Shown here piece by piece: positions 9,821-19,815 of a stretch of DNA of 64,000 nt (positions are counted from its first letter, which is position 1; each line of letters begins with the position of its first letter). The DNA is from Haliclona indistincta. Taxonomy: Eukaryota > Porifera > Demospongiae > Haplosclerida > Chalinidae. The stretch covers positions 10,568,885 to 10,632,884 of the forward strand of contig OZ024783.1 in assembly GCA_964017065.1 (NCBI GenBank), written 5' to 3'. Made by a program: the position numbers and the translations under genes. A model generated the notes under the pieces. It was not told the DNA's origin, ran no database searches, and saw only the letters and a list, made by a program, of their open reading frames with translations.

Positions 9821-11215
9821 GGTAGGACTGCTGTAACGCGAAGGCAGGAAAATTGTCAGTACAACGAAGGATTCAAAGCACGAGAAAACCAATGTTAAAA
9901 GCAAGATCTTCTTTCAGCACAGTTATTCTCATAGAACGGCCTTTCTTCTCGAGGATAAACTGAAAACAAGATCAGCCAGAGTGTTTCTATTGTCAGAAGA
10001 GGTACAGAAAGACCCGTACCGTAGGGCTGAACGCCTTAGTTTGTCTAGTGCGACAGCGCTACACTGTGTGAGATCGAGAATAGAAAATGCGCTATTCTCA
10101 CGAGGACATGTACGAACTAACATGTTATCAGCAAAGAATGGACTGAAGCACAACTAAAAACTAGCAACGGGTACAGAACCACTTTTCAGCAGAGTAAACA
10201 AACTGTTTGTTAGCGTTTTACAACGCTCGACCTGCAACAAACAACCGCTTCGACGGTTAGCGATCAAAACGAAACAGTACTCAAGTCGCCTTTACTATCA
10301 AAGTGTAGGCAGAACGTACTAGTCAATCACCAGAGCTCGACAACGTGCCGAGCCAGTGACTCTTTTTAGCACGGTCGTCAAGAGCTAGCTTAGCAACGAG
10401 CTCGTTGCAAGGCTACGGTTAATATTTAACCCGTAACGAGGATGTAAATCAGCTCGTAATACAAAATGTATTGGCGTTGCTAATCCCTGTTGGTATACTG
10501 TATCTATGATTGCATTGATAATCACGTACTGACCAGCTACCACGCCCCCACATGCCCTAAAGTAGAGGCTGCTTTTGTACGCTCGCTGGCTGCTCATGCT
10601 GTTAACTTTGAGCGACCTTCGAGCTGATCGAGGTAGTACAGGACAACGTCTTTCCAGCGGTGATACTTTATTATCAGCTGGAATCTTCTTTCTCTGCTTT
10701 TTGGATGGAGAGATTTTGCCATTTTCACAGGCTTCTACTCAGAAGAATGCAAGACTGAACTACGCTAGGCTGAAGAAAAGTGTTAGTACATAACAAGTAA
10801 TAGTCATAACAAGTAATAGTCATAATAACATAAGTTGATCAAAGCAGACACTTAAAACAAAGGGTACATGTATTGCTACAATTGTATGCTACTCAATTAA
10901 CAATGCAGGATCATCTTGAAATCAACTGAAATCATTTGACGTAGATCTCAAGACGTTCAATACCAATCCTCTCATTGCCAATGGCTTCATCTAGACATAG
11001 ACGTACCCTAATGGCGGCAGTAGTGCTTGCTGTGCTCTTCTTGAACCAAGGCAGTATAGAGTGACTACAACAAGGTCCCTCCTCCCCTTCACACTACATA
11101 CCATCCCATAGAGGGTCATTAGTGCACCATGATCCTCCTGACTGAGTGGTTCCAGTCTCACAATAGTAGTCACTACCAACGGTTCCGTACAAAACTTCAC
11201 TAAATGAAAAAATTG
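9821..11215. other. No gene recognised; flank of the gypsy insertion
   Basis: 9826-10420 is GC-richer DNA with no convincing gene. 10420-10530 is a diverged inverted copy of 5370-5465. Short open frames at 10385-10800 and 10991-11200 have no recognisable domain and lack coding character. Confidence 0.4.
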
Positions 11216-11219
11216 CCTA

Positions 11220-12090
11220 CACTATTTGGGGGAGATTTAGTGCCCTATGGCATTAAATCTTGCCAATAACACTTGTGGGATTGGTCACTAAGCAGCTGCA
11301 CTAACTGTTTCCTCCACTATGTAGGGAGAAATTAGTGCTAGGTAGCACTAAATGTGGCCTACAATAATGAAGGGGTATTACAGTGGTGGTCACTAAATTT
11401 TCCCTACACTACTATAGGGGAGAAATAGTGAACACAGCATTAAATCTTTCCTACAGTAATGTAGGGGAGAAATAGTGCAGCCCACATTAAATCTTGCCCA
11501 AGTGGTGCAGGGAATGAATAGTGAAGAGGTCACTTAATCTTTCCTACAGTAATGTAGGGGAGAAATAGTGCAGCCCACATTAAATCTTGCCCAAGAGGGA
11601 ATGAATAGTGAAGAGGGCATTAAATCTTTCCTACAGTAATGTAGGGGAGAAATAGTGCAGCCCACACTAAATCTTGCCCAAGTAGTGTAGGGAATGAATA
11701 GTGAAGAGGGCATTAAATCTTTCCTACAGTAATGTAGGGGAGAAATAGTGCAGCCCACACTAAATCTTGCCCAAGTAGTGTAGGGAATGAATAGTGAAGA
11801 GGGCATTAAATCTTTCCTACAGTAATGTAGGGGAGAAATAGTGCAGCCCACACTAAATCTTGCCCAAGTAGTGTAGGGAATGAATAGTGAAGACGGCACT
11901 AAATCTTTCCTACAGTAATGTAGGGGAGAAATATTGCAGCCCACACTAAATCTTGCCCAAGTGGTGTAGGGAATGAATAGTGAAGACGGCACTAAATCTT
12001 TCCTACAGTAATGTAGGGGAGAAATAGTGCAGCCCACACTAAATCTTGCCCAAGTGGTGTAGGGAATGAATAGTGAAGAGGGCATTAAAC
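11220..12090. repeat. Hairpin-module minisatellite, 93-bp dimer of a ~46-bp unit
   Basis: Units alternate a CCTACA...TGTAGG hairpin with an AGTG...CACT hairpin, joined by GGGGAGAAA and AAATCTT linkers. From 11541 the unit TTCCTACAGTAATGTAGGGG recurs at 11541, 11628, 11721, 11814, 11907 and 12000, a 93-bp period with one 87-bp copy. Left of that, single diverged units occur. The 201-codon open frame over the array is a by-product of the 93-bp (31-codon) period. Confidence 0.85.
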
Positions 12091-12224
12091 GTGAAACATC
12101 CAAGGTGTAAACATGAACCATCTTCTTGGCAAAGCTCACAACATTAGCAAGGGAACTCAGTAAAACATGGAAAGTGATTCTGGAGTCTGGAACGTAATAA
12201 TTTGAGTGTCTACATGTGTCACTG

Positions 12225-12475
12225 CAAAACAGACCATGGACTGGAATGGCACAATTATTGCATAGTCTCGCACTAGAAACTACTAAACCCTAAACCCAAG
12301 ACCCTAAAAACCTTCGCCTAACTGCGCAAAGTCGGGAGAGGCATCCTAAACCGGGCCTTCGGCCCTTGCTAAACCTAAGGATCGTCGGGAGGGGCGTCCT
12401 AAACCGGGCCTTCGGCCCTTGCTAAGCCTAAGGATCGTCGGGAGGGTCGCCCTAAACCGGTTAGTAGTGTCCTAG
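12225..12475. repeat. Telomere-like stretch and 53-bp GC-rich tandem repeat
   Basis: AAACCCTAAACCCAAGACCC with CGCCTAACTGCG (12290-12325) is followed by units of about 53 bp (12330, 12385, 12438). Each unit has TCGTCGGGAGG and the hairpin GGGCCTTCGGCCC. The left part matches 2040-2125, including ACCATGGACT. Confidence 0.6.
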
Positions 12476-12549
12476 TGAAATCAAAACTTAGTTGTCACTT
12501 AAGATGCGACTTCAAAAATGCCGCACGAATTTGTCCCAACACTATTGAA

Positions 12550-12870
12550 TGATTATTTTAGTGCCTACAGCACTAAATCACCAATTGTGCACTAAAGGTG
12601 TCCTACACCACTTGGGGAAGCTTTAGTGCAACTGTGCACTAACTGCGTCCTACACCACTTGGGGAAGCTTTAGTGCAACTGTGCACTAACTGCGTCCTAC
12701 ATCACTTGGGGAAGCTTTAGTGCAACTGTGCATTAAATCTTCCCTAAAATACCTGGGAAAGATTCAGTGAACAGATATAGCGCAGCATCCCACAACTGTT
12801 ATGGGAGAGAATTAGTGACTTGTGGCACTAAATCTCTCCTACATACTGTAGGCGAGAAATCCCCAATAGT
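12550..12870. repeat. Second block of hairpin-module minisatellite
   Basis: Units of about 46 bp of the form CTACACCACTTGGGGAAGCT plus TTAGTGCAACTGTGCACTAA, repeated three times, then diverged units up to the end of the adjoining pseudogene. Same modular design as 11220-12090. Confidence 0.75.
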
Positions 12871-12876
12871 GAAACT

Positions 12877-13657
12877 TTATCCGGACCCACTACCAACAAA
12901 CGTAGGTGGTTGAACACCTGGTTCAGTATTGCAAGGACATGCATATTTACTGTTAGATGACACTGATGCTCCAGCAGCATAGGTCCATATGTGAGTAGGT
13001 GGAGTACCATAGGTAATAGAGACACCATCAACATAGTTACCACTGAGTGAAGCAGTTCTGGTCATCCCAGTTGGATTCGCAAAAGCATCCGGATTGCCTT
13101 GTGATGCATACGCACGAGCATATCCGCACACTTGCGAGTACATACCAAATGCTTGAAATAAATTATCATTGAACAACATCCGTCAATGCAAGCACTGGTA
13201 TCTCTGACGCAAAACCTCTTATTGTTAGCAGTCTGCAATGTGAAGCCAGCAGGACACTGACTGGATTGGTCAGTCATGTTGAGATGAGCTACTTTCATCC
13301 AGCCTCCCTCTCCTCCACACCCTTCCTCCATACTAGTAGTAGAGACGACCTGGGGTGCAGATGAACTATTAACAGCTGAAGTATTGATAGCTGAACTATT
13401 GGCTGCCTGGATCTGTTCTGAAGAGGCAGATTAACTATTTGTCATTGAAGAAAGATTTTTCTGACTAATCGGTCCAGGCAGTGGTAACAGTTGCTTGATT
13501 TTTTTCAATGTTTCCATCAAGTGTAGATGATTTTCAATTTCAATCTCCAGACCACACTGTGAAGTTGACGTGGTCTCGTAGACAACAGGAGTGACTTCAG
13601 CATCCACTGCACATAGAATCACACTCAGACAGCAGCAAGAGTAGCTTGCATCCTCAT
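12877..13657 (-). pseudogene. Decayed copy of a secreted fibrinogen-like protein gene
   Basis: The minus strand carries, in order: a signal-peptide-like start (MRMQATLAAV, ATG at 13657), a segment with AEVTPVVYETTSTSQCGL, an in-frame stop at 13431, the core GGEGGWMKVAHLNMTDQSSQ, and after a frame change near 13175 the block GNYVDGVSITYGTPPTHIWTY to a stop at 12877. All blocks align in order with the intact gene at 28640-29623 (GGEGGWMRVAYTNMTQSNAT; DGVSITYGRNSRKHIWTYAS). At least one stop and two frame changes break it. The related gene has no introns, so these are lesions rather than splice sites. The 3' end abuts the minisatellite, which may have replaced the original terminus. Confidence 0.75.
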
Positions 13658-15085
13658 CGACTTGTGTATAAACTATAACTATTCAGAATAGTTATAATTA
13701 GTTCACAGTGATGTTAGAGTTAGAATACAGTATTTAAAAAATTAATAATTATACATATAGTTGTTGACTGGTGGGTATTAAAGTTGTGACTTAAGGCTCA
13801 ACGGATTCAGAATTTCACTAAGACTATTATCATTGTCGATCGGCAATGATATGTAGGGATGACCTTGAACTAAGATGGCGGCTACTCATGTGTGAAAATG
13901 AGTTTTCGCACATATCTCTATTGTTATACATTTCTGCTGCATTTTAACTGTCTCTAAGTGAATCTTAAGTGTAAGCGCTTGTAGGAAATCTATGAAAGTC
14001 GCCGGGACTGCTTGCTTGACGACGAAAATCAAGATGGCGACTCTCAGAGAGCCGTCGCAGATCTTCGCTGTTTTAGCATTTCTCGAGATTCCATACATCT
14101 AGGATTGATCAGACGATTGTTCTGAGCATGGAAATACCTTTGGCGAAGCTGACAGACGTTTCTAAAGTGGTAAACTAAAATCTCCGCCCACGCGAATTGT
14201 TCATCTTCTTTCTTCTTCTTCTTTCTTCTTTGAACGAGCCTAGTACTGTCCTGAATGAACGAATCACTTCCAAACCTGCACAATTGTACGTGTATATATC
14301 TGGAATAGTACACTTACTTCTTAGATAGGCATTATAAACACTACCAGAAGCGAGTAATCCTTGAAAACATGGTTTTTGGGCCGTTTTGGACTGAAGACGC
14401 CATTAAATAATTAACCCTCTTGTCGCTCGTATCATTAACTCCGCCCACATCAGTTTTTCAGCCATCTCGATCGATACTGCGTTTTGTCTCTGCTCTGGAC
14501 GCTTCAGCGCGCAAGCCAGAGGTATGAAATTTGTCTAGAGCAGTACTATACCATAAATAACACTGATCTGTTCGTTAAAGCTTCAGATGGCGGGCTAAAA
14601 CTGACATACCCAGACGTGAACGATTCAGTTACCCGGGCAGCAACTGAGATTCTACGCACAGTAAGGTTCCTACACCACGCAGCGTAAGTTGTAAAGGACT
14701 AGAAGCCTCTGTGAGTGTGATATTGACATCAGCAAGGTTCTACTAGGCGTGCTACTACTATTAGGCTTGCAGCATCATGAGTTGTCAGTATTAGTCTCTT
14801 CCTTCATCCATTACTGTACTAACAAGTATCATATTGTCAAATCATACCTAGACTTGATATTTTGCTGTCTGCGTCCTTAAACTCTTTACTATTTTAAACC
14901 TTTCAATGAATGATTGGTAATATTAAACATTATTTTAAACTACACTCCTTACTCTCCAGACCCTGTGCACGTTCACATCTGCTAGACTAGTAACTGCTGC
15001 TCACAGAGTTGTCAAAATGAAATAACATCTATCATAGAATACAACTAATAAGTTCAAACTGATAGTGATCAAAAAAGTAACAGGA
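13658..15085. other. No gene recognised
   Basis: Contains a short TTCTTTCTTCTT tract at 14200-14232 and two CAAGATGGCG-type segments. A short open frame at 14484-14687 has no recognisable domain. Nothing else is supported. Confidence 0.45.
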
Positions 15086-15752
15086 ACAAGTAAAGTAAAA
15101 AAGCTTTAATAAAAAAAACTGAAAAGTGTAGGGATGACTCTTAAAAAAGGAAAGGAACAAGATGGGATGATGCTTGCAAAAGTAAAGGAACAAGATGGAA
15201 TAATGCTAAGCTTGCAAATGTAAAAGTCCCAAGTATCCCTACATCAGCGGCTTGAAGGAGGACGCAGTCCGATGGAGTAATTGACGGTTGTAAATAACTA
15301 GAGGTATATGTGTTTAGGAGGACGCAGTCCGATGAAGTAGTTGACAGTTGTAAATAACTAGATGTATCTGTGTTTGGAGGACGCAGTCCGATGAAGTAAT
15401 TGACGATTGTAAATAACTAGAGGTACATGTGTGTATCTGTGTTTAGGAGGACGCAGTCTGATGAAGTAGTTGACAGTTGTAAATAAGCTGCAGGTAGCTG
15501 AGTTTGGAGGACGCAGTCCGATGAAGGAATCGACGATTGTAAAGGTATAGGAAGAGGATTCCGTATTTGTCAGTTACGTCGCAGCAAGCCGCTGATGTAG
15601 GGATACTTGGGACTTTTACATTTGCAAGCTTAGCATTATTCCATCTTGTTCCTTTACTTTTGCAAGCATCATCCCATCTTGTTCCTTTCCTTTTTTAAGA
15701 GTCATCCCTGCACTTTTCAGTTTTTTTATTAAAGCTTTTTTACTTTACTTGT
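15086..15752. mobile_element. Foldback element with 168-bp arms and a tandem-repeat loop
   Basis: 15086-15254 and 15585-15752 are reverse complements with about two differences. The inner arm ends carry CCCTACATCAGCGGCTTG, almost the same core as in the foldback at 4100-4491. The 330-bp loop holds five units of about 58-68 bp, each starting GGAGGACGCAGTCCGATG and continuing with TTGTAAATAACTAG. Noncoding. Confidence 0.85.
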
Positions 15753-15875
15753 AACTTTACAGGAAGAGGCTTTGAAACAACAAAGTCACAAGAGCTAAAC
15801 AATGGCTGTTTGCAGGTGTTTTTGAACAACATGTGTATTGATGGCATGTAGTTGAAGCATCAACATAATTTCAAC

Positions 15876-16070
15876 AGCACTAGCTGCTTGCTGCAAGTGT
15901 GTGTCACCACAGCACTAGCTGCTTGCTGCAAGTGTGTGTCACCACAGCACTAGCTGCTTGCTGCAAGTGTGTGTCGCCACAGCACTAGCTGCTTGCTGCA
16001 AGTGAGTGTCGCCACAGCACTAGCTGCTTGCTGCAAGTGTGTGTCGCCACAGCACTAGCTGCTTCACATT
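15876..16070. repeat. 35-bp tandem repeat
   Basis: Five and a half copies of a unit with CAGCACTAGCTGCTTGCTGC and AAGTGTGTGTC; copies differ by one or two bases. Confidence 0.85.
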
Positions 16071-16129
16071 GTGCAGTGTTCACACCAGATGACAGTGAGA
16101 ATATATTCACAGTTTGCTTGGCTTTGAAC

Positions 16130-18062
16130 TAGACTAGGGGTCATTCCATATCAAATCACCAGACTTTGAAAGTTCAAGTTTCAGAATTGCACCAAACTTG
16201 GTACACATGTTGGGTAGAGTAAGGTTATTACTGTCCTGAAATAAAAGTGACCTATGATGAATGGCTTCTGAGATATAGCCAATTAACTATCGGACTTTTT
16301 AACGAAAATGCCTTCACTAGGTATTAATCAAGTCATTGTAACTTTTTATCAGAACATTTCTACATCATGAGGCTAGTACCATCTTATAGCTCATGAAACT
16401 GGCTTTCACATGAAATGTTGTAAGGCTTCAATTTCCAAATTAATTTATTAATTAACAGGTCGTTAAACTTTGACCTACGATATCTCAAAAAAGGCTGCCT
16501 GAATTTTTTTGTTGTGACTGCATAATCATGCCACACTATTGGTCTATTGTTTGCCAGAGTTTAGTTTTGGGGCCAGCACGGGCTACAGAAATATGTCTAA
16601 CGAGCTATGAATAATTGGCTAGTAACAACCAATAATCATTGTAAAACAAACGTACGAGTGTACAATTAGTAATAAAACAGTTCATTTGTGACTAAAATAC
16701 TACCAAAACTTATTATTAGATGTTTTGTAACATTAATTTTAAAATTAAATAGAAAATCCGTAGAAAATTAACCCCTTTAGTGCTTATATACTTGATGATG
16801 CATTGTGATTAACTTTTCATTGTTTTGGAGAGCCATGAATTGCTTAACTATAGGACTGTCATGAACTCTAGTTTGATTTTCAAGACTTCTGCTAGATGAT
16901 TGTACTGGTCAGACAGGTTCACAAAATGTGCTTGCTCAGGCTCATTTTCACTCACTCAAGTTCATGGCAATTAAGTTGGACAAAGATACGAGTATACTAT
17001 TAGTAATAAAATTTGATCATTACCCTGTACATGCAGCGTGTCGAGTGTTGCTATCCATGTGACATTTAAATAATGGTTTATTGCTTAAAATCTCAAAATA
17101 TAATACCTAGTCTATATTGAAAGTGCATGCACTATCTGTGCACTTTAGTTATTCATTCTTGTCACTAGTTATTGCTATGGCCATGGGTGTGCCAGCAATG
17201 AACATTAAACCATATTTAGTAAAAATTATCATGAAGTAGAGTGAGTGCAAATGAGCCTGAGCAAGCACATTTTGCGAACCTGTCTGACCAGTACAATCAT
17301 CTAGCAGAAGTCTTGAAAATCAATTTAGAGTTCATGACAGTCCTATAGTTAAGCAATTCATGGCTCTCCAAAACAATGAAAAGTTAATCACAATGCATCA
17401 TCAAGTAAGCACTAAAGGGGTTAATTTTCTACGGATTTTCTATTTAATTTTAAAATTAATGTTACAAAACATCTAATAATAAGTTTTGGTAGTATTTTAG
17501 TCACAAATGAACTGTTTTATTACTAATTGTACACTCGTACGTTTGTTTTACAATGATTATTGGTTGTTACTAGCCAATTATTCATAGCTCGTTAGACATA
17601 TTTCTGTAGCCCGTGCTGGCCCCAAAACTAAACTATGGCAAACAATAGACCAATAGTGTGGCATGATTATGCAGTCACAACAAAAAAATTCAGGCAGCCT
17701 TTTTTGAGATATCGTAGGTCAAAGTTTAACGACCTGTTAATTAATAAATAAATTTGGAAATTGAAGCCTTACAACGTTTTATGTGAAAGCCAGATTCATG
17801 AGCTATAAGATGGTACTAGCCTCATGATGTAGAAATGTTCTGATAAAAAGTTACAATGACTTGAGTAATAGCCAGTGAAGGCATTTTCGTTAAAAAGTCC
17901 GATAGTTAATTGGCTATATCTCAGAAGTCATTCATCATAGGTCACTTTTATTTCAGGACAGTAATAACCTTACTCTACCCAACATGTGTACCAAGTTTGG
18001 TGCAATTCTGAAACTTGAACTTTCAAACTCTGGTGATTTGATATGGAATGACCCCTAGCCTA
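16130..18062. mobile_element. Giant foldback element, ~835-bp arms, ~260-bp loop
   Basis: 16130-16966 and 17229-18062 are near-perfect reverse complements. The ends read CTAGGGGTCATTCCATATCA and its complement. No open frame of note, so non-autonomous. Target duplication is not clear because the palindrome extends into TAG(A/G)CTAGGGG on both sides. Arm identity is very high, with a few substitutions and one-base changes. Confidence 0.85.
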
Positions 18063-18077
18063 CTGCTTATAGCTTAA

Positions 18078-19187
18078 GGTAGGACAGTAGTCTAAATCAA
18101 TGAATTTCAAAAATCAATTAAAACAGCTGTATCTTTGAGACCATTGATGTAATACCTTTCAAACTTGGAATACATGATCTACAATCTTTTATATACCTGT
18201 ATGCCATCTTTGGAGACCTTCTGATAACATAGGCCAAAATGGCAAGTATAAAATATATCGGACCCGTTTTCACATTTTAAATGAATTTCTTTTGAAAGAG
18301 CAACAGTGCAGTGTTTTGACTTTGGTGAAACTTCAAGGGCAAGATTTACTAACTTTTCATCGCAGGCCGCCCCTCTAAGAGATAGCTACGTCTTCAGAGC
18401 TAGCCATAAGCACTTTCACACCAACATTCAAAGGCAAGCCAGTGTGTTGCTGACGCTTACTTGTCGAGGGCGGCCTGCGGTGAAAACAACGCAGAGTGGT
18501 TGTAGTAGACGCACACAAACTGTTAAGCGCTGTTTCTACTTCACTCCCGAGATTTTGCCGTGCCTATCATAGAGTGATTTTGCCACTCACGCCAACCAGC
18601 GCTTGGTAACCTCAGCGCTTTATTCTGCCTGCCATTTTAACTGCTGACCTAGTAAAATGCGTACAGCAGACACTGATCTCCTAACATGGAAGTGGGCGGG
18701 TTGTGGTTTGGCTTGTAATCACAGCTATAGCCACTTGTTCAACACTGTTTACTTTGGCTCCTCCTTCCCTAGCAACCAAAAGAATGCAATTTGTGCATAG
18801 TGTACGGAAAGCGAATAACCGCGGACGAATAGCTATTATCCGTGCACATCGACAGCATCTGCACGAGCAACGTGGACCAGCTATGACTAGGATGTGAGAG
18901 CCATTTCAAGCCTGCTAGCTTCGTGTGTGCTCATCTTGTAAGCTGTAATCGTCCTCTCCCGCCACTGCTTGTACTTGTTTAATCTCGAGATGAATATTAT
19001 TATCTTACTCGTGAATTCATTTAACAGCGGTTTAATTGCTTTGCCTAGTAACGTTTAACGTTTTATATCTTGGGTTCCAGCTAAAATTTTCCACTACAAA
19101 CCTGGAATATTGCTAACCACACTATAGTAAAGCAAATAAGTGAAAATGGTCCAAATCCAAGAGATGAATTTAGACTACTGTCCTACC
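18078..19187. mobile_element. TTAA-flanked non-autonomous DNA transposon (1.1 kb)
   Basis: TTAA at 18074-18077 and 19188-19191 flank the inverted ends GGTAGGACAGTAGTCTAAAT. TTAA duplication is the mark of piggyBac and Kolobok superfamilies. Inside, GCAGGCCGCCCCTC (18363) and GAGGGCGGCCTGC (18467) form a further hairpin. Two open frames of 64-88 codons show no transposase signature. Confidence 0.75.
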
Positions 19188-19191
19188 TTAA

Positions 19192-19815
19192 AGTAGCTAA
19201 TGCGCTAATCACAGTACAGTGAAGATGCAATGGTGCGCAAAGCGTACCCCCAAAATACTGTCTTCACTCTTTGCACTTTACCACAACTGTAAACCTTTTT
19301 TAGAAAAGAAACAAGTAATAAACAAAAATGCAAGAGATTTAGGGTTGGTACACGATTCGAAAGAATGTAACCAGTATAAACTATGATTTCGACTTACCTG
19401 GTGGCAACATAGCACTGTTGTACCAGGTAAGCTACCCAAAAAAGCGCAAAAGATACAACGTTAGGCACAGGATCTCCAGAATCACTGTTAGTTAAGATAC
19501 AATACTTGCTTAAAATAGTGTGTGATAAATGACACTTAGTTTGCTGCCCAGTGTGCAGTGTTGCCATGTTTTTTTTACACCCGCCCACGCACAGGTATGT
19601 ACGCAAATTTGGATATCACGCTACATCAAAGAAAATTATTCTCGTACTGTATATACACTACCACTATTACACATTAGGATCACTTGTGCATTACCAGTAA
19701 AATAAACTCAACAACAAGACTGAAGCTAATTTAAAGTCAAATGGCTAGAAAGATGGTGTCCAGAAAGAGCTACTCATAGCCAAGATGTGTGTACACGATA
19801 AGAAGCAGCTCAAGC
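19192..19815. other. No gene recognised (3' flank of the membrane-protein gene)
   Basis: AT-rich sequence lying downstream of the minus-strand gene at 19816; probably its 3' untranslated region near the gene. No repeat or open frame that I can support. Confidence 0.4.

Noticed and set aside
11534..12139. 201-codon open frame with a perfectly repeated protein
   Set aside because: It follows the 93-bp satellite period, which is a multiple of three; no signal of coding selection and the frame ends where the array ends.
15255..15540. Possible CRISPR array or hammerhead ribozyme in the repeat loop
   Set aside because: Repeats are adjacent without unique spacers and the DNA is eukaryotic. Only one unit has CTGATGA and none has the paired GAAA core needed for a hammerhead.
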